A stretch of DNA of 64,000 nucleotides from positions 49,512,309-49,576,308 of the forward strand of contig CM038467.1 in the NCBI GenBank assembly GCA_021464415.1, in the 5' to 3' direction. The DNA is from Lonicera japonica. Its lineage: Eukaryota > Streptophyta > Magnoliopsida > Dipsacales > Caprifoliaceae. Under the pieces are notes generated by a model. It had not been told where the DNA came from. It saw only the letters and a program-made list of their open reading frames with translations, and searched no databases. Position numbers and translations under genes: made by a program. Of the stretch, positions 22,929 to 33,981 are shown one piece after another; positions within the stretch are counted from its first letter, which is position 1, and each line of letters opens with the position of its first letter.

Positions 22929-24470
22929 TGTTGACCTAAGGTCATAATCTTATTTTGATAATAACAATAAATCAATCATGTGTAATTTAACATGTTTCTT
23001 GATATAAGTATACAGTTCATTTACATGGAAAATTCAAGAAAAACATGACAAGGATCAATCTTTCACTATTCGATCATTAGACAAGACAAGGAAGATCAAA
23101 TCTCTCAATGCAAATCATGAAGCACAAAGGATCAAAAGACTATATGAAAATCTTCAAATGAAGATCAATCCGAAGAAACAAATCAAAGCATTCAAAGACT
23201 CCTTAATTCAGTAATTGAGTGAGTGCTTAAGATTTATGTCAAGTTACTTTATTGATCAAATCGTTATATCTCAAATGTATTCATGCATATTTTAAAGATT
23301 GATTCAAACAAGGTTGAAATTGAATTTATTTGAAAAACATCATTTTACAAAGACCGAGTTTGAAAATAAATTCATATTAATTTTAAATGATCATATTTTA
23401 AGCTCTAATAAAAATAGATATCTTATCAACATATCTTTGAGGTTCACAAATCATTATAATTGTATTTGGAACTAAATTGTTAAATTGCAAAAATATTTTT
23501 ATTTTACATTTAAAATTTGCTCAATTTTCGCATAGTTTTGATCTAATGGTAAGATGGAGGCCTTCCCGAACTCCGATCATTTTGAAATTTTTATAGTAGT
23601 TAGACAACATCTCTTTTCACTTTTTACTAAAATTTGAGCATGATCCAACAGTCTAATTGGGAGAAATTATCAAAATAAATTTGAATTTTTTGTCAAAACT
23701 AGCTGTTGGAAAGTTTGAAAATGTATAACTTTGACCCAAAACCTTTCTTAATAACCCCCAACGGCCATATGGTTTTGCAAGCTATATATATGAGGTCCTA
23801 TACATGTTTTAACATACCTTGAATCATTCTAATACTCTATTATTCATATATTCAAATATACAAAGATTCAAGAACACATTTTGATCAATTTTTCATCTTT
23901 TGAGCTATATATTTTTGATCAATCTTGATAACTCTAGTGTGAGCTTCATTTGTAATCTTCAAATATATTTGAGAGTTATTGTATTTTGTGTATATCACCA
24001 CAAATAATTCATTCTTCATTTCAAAAGAGAGTTTGTCTCTTTGTAGAGCAAGAGAGCATATCTTGTGAGAAGTATAGTGTGTATAATTACATTGTGAGTG
24101 TTGTGTTTATAACAACATTTGTATTGAGGTTTGATCTTCACCTGAAGAAGATTGAATAGTGAAAATTCTCGGGGAACTAACCGAGCGCGGACGTATGGTT
24201 GAAGAAACCGAACCGTGAGGACAAAAAGTCTCGAGCTTCAAATTGGTTTAATCTCTCTAAACTCAAGCTCTCTTTTTATTGCTATATTATTACTTGTATT
24301 TTGAGATTGCTTATTTGCTTGTCTCATGATTGATTATTTGAAATTGATTATTTCTTTGATATTGTTGCTTAGCTAAGTTGCTTTGCTTAAACATTTTAAA
24401 AACGTTTTAATTCCGCATTAAGTTTTTAAAACCCTATTCACCCCTCTCTAGGGTCATTATCCGACCAACA
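22929..24470 (+). repeat. 3' LTR of SIRE element
   Basis: 1542 bases with the same ends as the 5' LTR. It contains a 2-base deletion in a T run relative to the 5' copy near 23507. Confidence 0.95.
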
Positions 24471-24475
24471 GTGAC
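24471..24475. repeat. Target-site duplication GTGAC (right)
   Basis: Matches GCGAC at 16166-16170 with one transition. Confidence 0.75.
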
Positions 24476-25031
24476 TATCAACGGAAGCTTGCCGAACTTA
24501 CCAGATGCACCGCACATAAATCAGGACCTAAGGTAAGTTGATTATATGGTTTAATTCAAAATATAGGTAATGGTTGAGCGTTGAAATTGAAATTAAAAGT
24601 CTTTTAAGTCAAATTTATTTTTAAAGTATTTTTTACCAAGTTTTGCCAAAATTCAATAAGTCCAATTGATACAACGAAGCGTCTATATCACAAGAATGAG
24701 CGCGAGAGGTTCCCCTACCACTCTTCTTCGCTAATCATTAAACATTACGTATGAAGAAGATATCTACTTGATTAAGACAAATATAGTTCACTACGTTTTG
24801 TAACAGTTCTACCAATATATGTCTTTAATGTAATATTATCCAACTTTCTATTATTAATATTAATGTATTATTTTATGAATTAAATATCCATGTGTATCAT
24901 TAATATAATAAATATACATTATACAATAAGATATATCTATATATATATTAAAAACTTAGAAAGTGGCAATAACATTACATTACATGCATAATTCACGAAA
25001 CACATTAAGTTGAAACTTGAAAAACAAATAA
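24476..25031. other. Intergenic DNA, no gene seen
   Basis: AT-rich DNA, possibly the 3' flank of the Harbinger element whose gene lies next to it. No terminal inverted repeat recognised. Confidence 0.5.
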
Positions 25032-26360
25032 TTAATGCTTGAAAGGTTGTAAACTAAGTATTGCACACATGTGCTCCACTAAATCTATACGTAAATGGTT
25101 GTGCGTGGCAGAATTAGTCATCTCATTCCAATGATGCAAATAATCGTTCAACAGCACTATAAGATCTCACAGTAACTATGGAAGTTCTTCAATTCAATCA
25201 TATTCATAATCCCAATTTATGCATCTTTCATCATCAATAATTATGTTGTGTAGTATTATAAATGCTTGCATGAGGGTGATTAAGTCCGTCTCGTTCCATA
25301 ATCTCCCTAGTTGCCATATTATAGCAAATCGTGCTTGTAAAATTCCGAAAGCCTATTCTACGTCTTTTCTTACACTCTCTTACGCTGTTGAAAATACTTT
25401 CTAATTTTTTTTATTTGGCCTTTTCATACTTTTGACAATAGTGGCATAACTTAAATATATACTGTAAATTAAATAATATAACATATTATACTGATTGTCG
25501 TTAGTTTTATAATTGATGGGTGGAGATTTACCATGTAATAGGTCTTCAAAAATGTTAGATCTTGCTAACACATTCAAATCGTTATTAACACCTGACATAC
25601 CGAAATATGATTTTCATATCCAAGTGTCGTATGAGGCAAAAACTTCAAGTATTATTGTTAGAGTGTACTTATGACCATGGTAAGATCCCTGTCACACAAC
25701 TGGGCAATTTTTTCACAACTAATGCATGCAATCAATACTCTGAAGCATCCCAGGGAATCCATGAGCTGCATTTTCAGTTGGCAGTCGATGCACGTCTACC
25801 TATGTAGGCTGCCTAAGGAACTCATTACCAAATATAATCATAATAGCATTACAAAATCGTTTTAATGATGCAATTAAAGTCAATTCACCTATGGCAATGT
25901 ACTCGCCCTATATATCGATGCGTGCCCCAAAACACATATGGCATGTAATGCTGCAATGATTTTTTGGTAAGGGCTTAAACCTAAACGGCTCTAACCATCA
26001 GGTTTTTGGATGGAAGTAAGGGTCCTAGTTCGCCGCGACCTCCAGAATGCGGTTAAGTAGTAGTCACTGTGGGCGAAATCTAAGCCAAAAATCAATTTCA
26101 AGATAAACAGGATTTTCAGCGAAATACTCTTTCAACAACCTTGCATGAGCAATATGTCTTTGCCGGTATTTGTATATCTTTATAGATACTTCAGTCGTCT
26201 CTAAAGTATTAATATCAGATATCAGCCTCTGCCTCCTCACTTCATTATATGAAATAGCTGCTTCATCATCATCATCATCATTTAAGTTTGCCATCATTTG
26301 AGATAACAACACTATTTCATCTTCGGTCTCTTGGTCATAATAACCTCTTGAAGTAGACAT
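25032..26360 (-). pseudogene. PIF/Harbinger transposase (HARBI1-like DDE nuclease) pseudogene
   Basis: Read on the minus strand from 26360, nearly the whole transposase is recognisable. It opens MSTSRGYYDQETEDEIVLLS with an acidic D-run, then HARLLKEYFAENPVYLE. After a frameshift comes GLSPYQKIIAALHAI, then LRQPT, then GFPGMLQSIDCMH with the first catalytic Asp. KNCP, TIILEVFASYDTWI, SGVNNDLNVL with the second Asp region, and SPPINYKTN follow. ESVRKDVE, a stop, AFGILQARFAII, TLMQAFIILHNIIIDDER with the last acidic residue, and LRIDLVEHM close the protein. Several stops and at least three frameshifts are present. Family members cut and paste elements with TAA/TTA targets. Order and spacing match full-length relatives, so this is a decayed complete gene, not a captured fragment. 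Confidence 0.85.
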
Positions 26361-26544
26361 ATTTTCTTAAATATATATTTTACAATACTACTTAAATTGG
26401 GAAGAGATCGACAATTTCTTTTAAATGGTGTGTACTAAATTATAATGAATTGTCTTCAAAATCAATGCTTAGAGTATCCAAAGCCTCCTCGTGCAACGTG
26501 TCATGATGGGTAGAGTGAAAATACCTCATGCATTGTGTCTCAAC

Positions 26545-26655
26545 CTCATGAAATATGACATTAGGTAGTGTGACATTACCTTAAGTAGTGTGTCCCAACC
26601 TCGTGCAGTGTGACATTACCTTGGGTAGTGTGACAATGCCTCGTGCGGTGGGATA
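26545..26655. repeat. Short imperfect repeats (GTGTGACATTACCTT type)
   Basis: Words such as CCTCGTGCAGTGTGACATTACCTTG recur three to four times with 25-35-base spacing. Confidence 0.6.
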
Positions 26656-26670
26656 ATCCAATTAATGTAT

Positions 26671-27178
26671 CCAACCATTCAATCATATTAATATTTTGAT
26701 AGGTTATAAAATAACATGTTATATACCTACAATCAAAATTTCACAATGATCGGATTTTGGGAAGGCCTCGGTTTGAATTTTTAAAAAACTATGCGCAAAA
26801 CTGAGGATGCTATTTTAGAAACTCACATGCTCCAGATATAGGACATTTATTGTTATATCTCCAACCATTGCATTATCATAATGTTATACAATAACATGTT
26901 ATATACCTACTATCAAAATTTCACAATGATCGGAGTTCGGTAAGACCTCCATTTTAATTTTTAAAAAACTGTGCACAAAACTGAGAGTGTTATTTTAGAA
27001 ACACGCATGCTCCGAACATAGGACATTTTTTGTTGTATCTCTAACCTTTGGATCATACTATGTTTTTGATATGTTATATAATTACATGTTATATACCTAC
27101 TATCAAAATTTCACAATGATTTTAGTTCGGGAAGGCATCCGTTTAAATTTTAAAAAAACTGTTCACAAAATTGAGAAA
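26671..27178. repeat. Tandem repeat, three ~185-bp units
   Basis: Units begin at 26671, 26861 and 27041, each opening CCAACC(A/T)TT(C/G) and containing ACATGTTATATACCTAC, TCAAAATTTCACAATGAT and GCATGCTCC. The third unit is cut short. Each unit carries a GATCGGAGTTCGG..AAGGCCTCC module that also lies, inverted, in the SIRE LTR near 16800. Confidence 0.85.
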
Positions 27179-27294
27179 AATTAACAAGTAACGAGCATAT
27201 TGTGGATTTATTTAATTCAACTAAATTCAAAACAAAACAATACAAGGACAATATATAACTAATTATCATAAAGGCTAGGCCATTGTGAACATAA

Positions 27295-29270
27295 TTAGGA
27301 GTTACCACACAACCGTTGAATCTCTGCGTCATTCTCCATCAATTGTTGATCTTTATCCTTTAATGGTTGTGCCATATCAGCCGAATGAATAAATAATTGA
27401 TATGTTAATTAGTTGGCACAATTCATTACATCGATGTAATGATTTTTCCATTGCCCCCGCAAGTGCGTCATTGATGTTGGGGCCTTTATTGAAGGTCTAT
27501 CTCGTGGCAAAGGTAGTTTAATAGTTTCACATGTTGCAGTACAAATGGTATAACTCCAATCAGGTGCCAAATCTTGTGACGAGGAGTAACTACCTTGCTT
27601 ATTATAAAATTTCCTACCACTTTATGTGGGATACATGGCATTTCAACTTCACATCCTACCAACACCGTATATCCTACATCATCGATATTAACCCCTCTAC
27701 CAATTAGTGGTAATGATGGTCTGCCAGATACATATGCCCAATATTGGTCATAAAGTTATGTCGTTGCTTATGATAAGAACCTAGTACATTGTTCCCAACC
27801 ATATTGAACATAATGATCGAAAACTTGATGGATTTTACTCATTTGAATCGGATGATCGTTTGGAATTACAATTCCCCCATATATTTGCCTCTAGCATCAA
27901 TCACCTAAATAGCAATTACCTCCGATTTGGGGATCAAGTAACAAATACCTGCATCATGAGGGGTTTAATGAAGTTTGCTGGATGTGAAATTGCATTGCAA
28001 TATCATGTGTGTATGGTTGCCAGATAATTGACTCCATTAAATGCATCTCTAATTACTGGTCCACAACTTTAAAGTTGAACCTCATTGAATTTTTCGTGGT
28101 CTCCACATTCTCCAAACTCCATCGATGGATTCTAGGCTATCTTTGAGGTGCTCCGGGGACAGGCTACCGACATTGGGTTATCATGTATTCGCAAACAAAA
28201 GGAACTGCAATTTAATATTATTTATTAGAAGACAAAAGTATAAATAAAAAATTAAATGTTTTATATAAAAAATACACAAGACATAATTAAATTTAACTAT
28301 ACCTCAATCGGATGCCAAAAGAAATTTTAGCTTTTAATTAATCTTCAAAATGCAACACTGAGACCGAATACATTCTTGCCAAAATTGCTGACACCCAATC
28401 ATAGCAGCCAATATTTTTAACATCGATGATATAGTTTATCCAAAATACGGGACAAGTATTGTTACCGTTGGAAAAAATTACATATGATATAATGTAGAAT
28501 ATGAATATTCTAGCTACATGCAACATGTGCCCCAATAGCTTCTATTAAATTGCCACTTCCAAGATATTTGGACATATATGAACCTTGAATCGCTCCATTT
28601 TTTATTTCATCTACAAATTATGAAAAGTAAGTTGCTAATGTCCTATCTTGCTTCATTAATATCAAGTCCTCATTTACTTGAGGAAGTGGTAATTTATCAC
28701 CCCCAATGAAAATTCCTATTCATAGAAAATAATTACCATATATCAATTTTTTTGTGTATATAATTATATTAAGTATTTATTTAATATAATATATAATGAA
28801 GATGTGTTGTGTATTTGAAAACCGTATTAGTTGGACGTGTACTTATTAACATGGTGAAGTCAAGTGGTGTGAAACCTAACTCACACGTTGGTAGGTGGAA
28901 TGTATGGGTGGTATCCCACCAACGTCAATAATGCGCATCAAAAACCGTACGATCGAAACTTGGCATTTGTCTTTTAAATAAAGCACACAATCATGTATTA
29001 TTGAGCAACACTTGTATCTCTTGACAAACATGTACATAGTCCACTTGTTGTGTGCCAAGTCAACCTAATGTAGAATAAACCTCCATCAGATGTTCTTTTC
29101 ATTTTCGAAACATATTTTTCATCATCAACAACCCTTCTATAATTTTGGCCTGACTATGACGTTCAGTTAATCTCCATCGTGCTGAGCTATGCCTTAGTGC
29201 AAATGTACTAGACCCACCTTCATTAGGAGGATTTGAGAGATCTCTTGAAAAATCTTTGAACCCTTTTTAT
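27295..29270 (-). pseudogene. Plant mobile domain (PMD / MAIN-like) protein pseudogene
   Basis: On the minus strand, in order: an entry segment near 29230-29100 (RHSSARWRLTERHSQAKIIEGL), then WWDTTHTFHLPTCELGFTPL beginning at 28921, the hallmark of the plant mobile domain (WWDTTxTFHxPxGExTxTPxDF). GIFIGGDKLP and SKYLGSG lie near 28720-28560. IFYIISYVIFSNGN plus CYDWVSAILARMYS at 28535-28338 match the later conserved YLLxLLGxxLFPD and YDWGxAxLAxLYR blocks. A short C-terminal KDKDQQLMENDAEIQRLCGN ends at a stop at 27295-27297. Many stops and frameshifts break it. PMD proteins occur both as host genes (MAIN family) and inside transposons. The middle (28200-27500) is poorly conserved. Exon borders are not defined. 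Confidence 0.6.
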
Positions 29271-29634
29271 TATCCTGAGAATAAATATTTATATATATAA
29301 ACACGTTATTAAGTTAGACAAATTAATTATATTGTGATGTAATTGCTTTATTATTATTATATATGAAGTTAATTTTAATACAAGTAAATTAAACATAAAA
29401 TATCATGAATAAAAAACATGCACTTCAATAAAATATAACGTATTTTATTACTTTGATGTTATAAATTAAAATGTACAAAAATACAAATAATAATAATATA
29501 AACCAAACTAACAAACTAATTCATAATAATAATTAATTAAAGAAATAAATTAAGATAAAAATACCTTGATTTCCTTCCAAGACAATGTCTAATAAATGAA
29601 ATATCCAAGCTTTGTGAGAAAGTATATTTATGTA

Positions 29635-29664
29635 CTAGGATATACCCGTGCCGTCCGGCACGAT
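29635..29664 (-). other. Helitron 3' hairpin and CTAG end
   Basis: Stem CGTGCCG/CGGCACG with a two-base loop, nine bases before the terminal CTAG. This is the rolling-circle termination signal. Confidence 0.8.
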
Positions 29665-29964
29665 AAAATTAATAATAAGTGTTAATCGAATAAAATAAAA
29701 CTTATCTAAAACTAATTAAACAAATAAAGAAACTAAGGAGATGATATTATGGTACGTGACAACAACTGAAGTACAAAAAATATTGTTTGTATCTTGAAAT
29801 ATGTTACCCCAAACTGCCTGAATATGTTATCACAATATACAAAAAAAGTTCCTTGAATATGTGACCGCAATATACAAAAAACTAACATAATATTTTTGGA
29901 TATAAAAGCATTCACAAAAAAAGTATATCCAAAATCAAATACAAAAAAGTAGTCGAATCATCAA

Positions 29965-30587
29965 TCAACGGCTACTATTCTTCTCCTTAAGCATCCTCAG
30001 CATTAGCCTACAAAATGTTGAAATCTCTATGTCCACATAGCCTGGCCATCGCGCATCAAAGCGTATGAAAATCTACAACACATATATAAAAATTTATTCA
30101 ATTAGTACATTATTTATTGTTTAAAGAAAAATAAAAGAATAAGATATTAATACAATATTTTTAAGATAGATTAAGCATCAGATACAATGGGTATGCTAAA
30201 TTTAAGATATAAAAAATGGTGAGTAGTAGTGTACTATTGTCGTATAATTATAAGTACAGTTGTTTTGTATGACTAAACTTATTAATAAAATTTTGGGGTG
30301 GGTATAAACAAAAAGTAATATAATATTTACATTTATTAGCTTAACTTACCCGATTATGTAATCCCCAGCCTCGCCTATCTGTATTATTGATCCTCTTGAA
30401 CTCTGTAACCACGTCATCCCAATTCTGCAAATATTGATAAGAATTCAAGGTAATTTTTAAGCATAATTTTATAGAATATTAAAATAAAAAAATGAAAAGA
30501 AAATGATAAAACCTCATATGTAGTATACCAAGCATATGACGCATCATAACAAAACTTTGGGATAGACAATATTTGTGGTGAGTGCAT
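29965..30587 (-). pseudogene. Captured gene fragment: three exons in frame inside the Helitron
   Basis: Three minus-strand segments join without a stop using canonical splice sites. Exon a is 30587-30513 (starts MHSPQILSIPKF, 25 codons, donor GT at 30512-30511). Exon b is 30424-30350 (NWDDVVTEFKRINNTDRRGW..., 25 codons, acceptor TTTGCAG, donor GTAAGT). Exon c is 30072-29965 (IFIRFDARWPGYVDIEIS..., 35 codons then stop, acceptor TTGTAG). All junctions are phase 0. I do not recognise the protein. Preserved introns and splice sites mean a genomic segment was captured, not a cDNA. It may still be transcribed from within the element. Confidence 0.5.
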
Positions 30588-30730
30588 TTTTTGGAATTCT
30601 TTTCTTGATCATGGTTTTATAATATAGATTTAGAGATCTTTTTGTAAGTTTTCAAACTTTAGGGTTTTGATTGTAATAAACATCAAAGTCAATTTGTTTC
30701 CCTTTCTCAGGGGAAAAAAAACTCTTTTTT

Positions 30731-31700
30731 AGTGTGGTCTAATATTCTAAAGGCTATTTTATTTTTATTTTAATAATGATAATATTTTAAACCTATTTCA
30801 AAAAAAAAATTGACTCAAATAATTAATGCATTTGCATTCCTATCACTATTGGTAGGGAAAAAAAACTCTAATAATTAAGTCGTTTGCATTCCTATCACTA
30901 TTGGTAGTGCACTTTAGGGTTTTGATTGTAATAAACATTATGGTGAATTTGTAAAACTCGTACGAATTTGTAAAACTTTGAAGTGGAAACCTTTGTAAAG
31001 TAATTTTTTTTTTCATTTACTCATTTAGTGTGGTCTAATATTCTAAAGGCTATTTTTTTAATTAATAATGATCATATATTAAAGCTATTTAAAAAATATG
31101 AATCTAATAATTAAGTCATTTGCATACCTATTTGTAAAACTCGTACAATTTTATTTTTTGTAAGTTTTCAAACTATTGGACAAAAAATTACACTTTGAAG
31201 TGGAAAGCTTTGTAAAGTAATTTTTTTTCATATTTACTCATTTAGTGTGGTCTAATATTCTAAAGGCTATTTTTTTTATTAATAATGATCATATATTAAA
31301 CCTATTTAAAAAAAATTGACTCAAATAATTAAGTCATTTGCATACCTATCACTATTGGTAGCTAGAATGCAAAATCTAAATAATTATTTCACATTGCCTT
31401 TTGCAAAAAAACTAAAAAAAATTAAGAAAAAAATAAAATAGGTTATAGATTTATGCTAGAATGCAAAATCTAAAAAAATCTTCAATCATTCAACATGCCA
31501 AATCTAAAAAATCTTCAACAAATTATTTCACATTGCCATTTCCCAAAAAAAAAAAAGAAAAGGAAAGTTACAGATTTATGATAGAACATGCGTTGTTTCT
31601 CTTTCTTGGGAAAAAAAATTATTTTTTAGTGTGGTCTAATATTCTAAAGGATATTTTATTTTTCTTTTAATAATGATAATATTTTAAACCTATTTAAAAA
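30731..31700. repeat. Tandem repeat units inside the Helitron
   Basis: The landmark AGTGTGGTCTAATATTCTAAAGG occurs at 30731, 31027, 31244 and 31628. It is followed each time by an A/T tract, AATAATGAT and mostly CATTTGCATACCTATCACTA. Unit length varies from about 215 to 385 bases. Confidence 0.8.
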
Positions 31701-32059
31701 AAATTGACTCAAATAATTAAGTCATTTGCATACCTATCACTATCGGTAGCTAAAATGCAAAATCTAAATAATTATTTCACATTGCCTTTTGCAAAAAAAT
31801 AAAATAGGTTACAGATTTATGCTAGAATGCAAAATCTAAAAATATCTTCAATCATTTAACATGCCAAATCTAAAAAATCTTCAACAAATTATTTCACATT
31901 GCCTTTTGCCACAAAAACAAAAAGAAAAGGAAAGTTACAGATTTATGATAGAACATGCCAAAACACAAATCTTCAAAAACATACAAAGGCTACCTTATAT
32001 ACAAAACCCAAATCATTCAACATGCCAAAACCCAAATCTATAATCATTCAACATGCCAA

Positions 32060-32395
32060 AGAGCTCACCTTTTTTGGTGCAGGATACAGAGGCTATGGAG
32101 GTGGGACGGAGGAGTAACCGGCGGACGGCGCGATGGAGGCGTCACCGGCGTAATGAGCGGCGTATGCATCACCAGATGAACCCACAAATAAAACCATATA
32201 ATCTTATATTAACCCCACAAAAAAAAATATATAAACAAAAAAGAGAGGATGTAGAGAAAGCAAGAGCCTACCTTTTTTGGTGCCGGAAACAGAGGCTACG
32301 GAGGGGGAGGTCGCTCCGTCGAAGGGAACAATGACGTAGGCGGTTGCTCCGGCGGATGAGGAGTTGTCGGAGGGAATGATTTTGCTTTATCATCC
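32060..32395 (-). pseudogene. Captured first exon, present twice (proline-rich)
   Basis: At 32395 a minus-strand ATG opens MDDKAKSFPPTTPHPPEQPP, runs to PPPP, a stop, then PLFPAPKK and a donor GTAGGC near 32270. A diverged second copy ends near 32070 with SVPPP, a stop, PLYPAPKK and a donor GTGAGC. The shared in-frame stop and the shared exon/intron border show that exon plus intron were duplicated as one unit. The proline-rich reading is low complexity. Whether it belongs to the downstream captured exons is a guess based on strand and order. Confidence 0.4.
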
Positions 32396-32772
32396 ATGAA
32401 AATGTAAAAAGTTAGAGAGAGAGAGAGAAAGAGGGGAGTAAAGGTAGAAAGATGAGGGAGATGGGCTAAAATGTTAAAAGTGAGATGTGGGTTGATTGGA
32501 AAGTGACGTGGGAGAGAGTGAGAATTGATGGTTGAGTGTGTGAGTGTGTAAGTGTGTAAGTGGGAGAGGGTGAGAATTGATATTTTAATGTGCAAGTATG
32601 TAAATGTGTGAAAATATTGTGTGTTTATTAATGGTGTAAGTGTGATGTGATATCTTAATGTGAGTATAAAACTAATCTAAAACTGTAAAATTAATACATA
32701 CCAAAACATATATATTTTAAACCATTGGATCAATAGATTTTTGAAGTCAAACTTGCTGTTTTATTATATAGA

Positions 32773-33981
32773 TGAAGAGACATGAATGTGTGATAGTTTA
32801 GATGGTGCAAAACATTGTGAGAGGAATGTATAAATAGGCCAGAAGTATAGCCGTTAACAAATAGTTGTTGGGAGGTGACCATTGGCAAACCGCCATTAGA
32901 CACGCGCAATATTCATTCCATAGTGTCACGGGGCATCCTTTGATGGCACAAAGGAGGCCGCGTGAGCGACCGTGCTAACCGATAGCCCGGTCGAGTTCAA
33001 TCAAATTTTATTTACAATCAACATGCAACAATAGTAATTTGAAAGGGGCTTGAGCATAAATTGAAATCACTTCATTGCATTAAACTTGATTACATGGAAA
33101 GCTATTACAGTACGAAAGAAAGTAAGAGCTTGAAACAAAGTGCTAGACAACGTGCACTGGTAGGCAACTCAAGTGTGAGGCAGATAGTCTTATCCCCACA
33201 TATAACCACTTAATGAAAATACCAAAGTTGGAGCAGTGCACGTTGGCTCACATAAGTTACAAGAACATGATTACAACAGAAATGAAAATGCAATTACAAA
33301 GGAAATTCCTAGATCTATTTACATGGAAACAATATTTACATATGAGAATACACTTCTCCAAAAAAAAACTAGCCTAAGCACAAGTCTAAAACTAGATGAT
33401 GCTTGACGACCTGGTTGTGCTGGTGTTGGATCTCCTGTTGGGCCGTGCTGCGCTCGGGTGCGCGCACGGTGTTGCGGTCACGAGTGCTGTTGGGTGGCAC
33501 CCCGTGACACATAGCCCAGTGTGTGTGCTGAGTCAACAAGACACACACAACATTCATTTGGTCGTGTGGTGTTATTTTTAACGCTTTCCCATTACCAAAA
33601 TAAATTACATAAATCAATCTACTCCATTAAATAATAAGAACCGGGTTCACACTTCACACATTTGGTTATTGAGTGAAGTTATAATTATGAAGCTTAGGAT
33701 TGCTAACTTTATAGCAATCCACTAAATGAATAATCAAGATTTGATGTTGCAATTTTTTATGATACAAATATGATCACATATTTTTATTTATTTTTTAAAG
33801 AAAGATACAATAAACAAAAACAAAGGTCACCACAGCTTACCAAAAATTCCAGCACGAAAATTCACTCATAGGGGGAAAACCGAAGACCATCATCCCACAA
33901 ATCTAAAGAAACATCAACCACCAAAAAAAAATATTTGGTTTTCTTTTATGTATGTATATGTGCATGTATATATATATATAT
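32773..33981. other. Intergenic DNA, no gene seen
   Basis: TATAAATAGG at about 32829 is a possible plus-strand core promoter with no recognised gene behind it. An intriguing 24-base direct repeat copy lies at 33614-33637 (see findings). Confidence 0.5.
33614..33637. repeat. 24-base direct repeat, copy 1
   Basis: Identical over all 24 bases to 34359-34382, which interrupts the C2-domain pseudogene. Confidence 0.9.

Larger units (their letters stand above)
16171..24470 (+). mobile_element. SIRE/Maximus-type Ty1/copia LTR retrotransposon (full length, defective)
   Basis: The element is 8.3 kb with two ~1.54-kb LTRs that begin TGTTGACC and end CCGACCAACA. It has a 5-bp target duplication, a primer-binding site for initiator methionine tRNA, gag with a CCHC knuckle, and then protease, integrase, reverse transcriptase and RNase H in copia order, followed by a polypurine tract. 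The RT motifs (YVDDIIFGST), the SWSSKKQNSVALSTAEAEY phrase and the AT-rich, GGGGGAGA-containing 3' part point to the SIRE/Maximus clade. By eye the LTRs differ at roughly 50 positions, about 3%. Under a commonly used plant rate that means insertion of the order of one million years ago (inference). Gag-pol is broken by 7 in-frame stops, 2 frameshifts and a deletion, so this copy cannot move by itself. No env-like ORF is present. Confidence 0.95.
29635..32772 (-). mobile_element. Non-autonomous Helitron with captured exons
   Basis: On the minus strand the element starts TCTATATAATAAAA (5' TC end at 32772) and ends with a perfect 7-bp stem, CGTGCCG-GA-CGGCACG, then GGTATATCCTAG (CTRR end at 29635). 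It is flanked by A on the 5' side and T on the 3' side, as expected for insertion between A and T with no duplication. The length is 3138 bases. There is no Rep or helicase coding, so it depends on another element. It carries gene-like exons (29965-30587 and 32060-32395) and four imperfect repeat units in the middle. Confidence 0.8.

Noticed and set aside
26545..27178. CRISPR-like array
   Set aside because: Repeats are long and adjacent without unique spacers of constant size, and the genome is a plant.
33369..33617. Overlapping 61- and 82-codon frames on both strands
   Set aside because: Opposite-strand frames in a locally GC-richer patch, without motifs.
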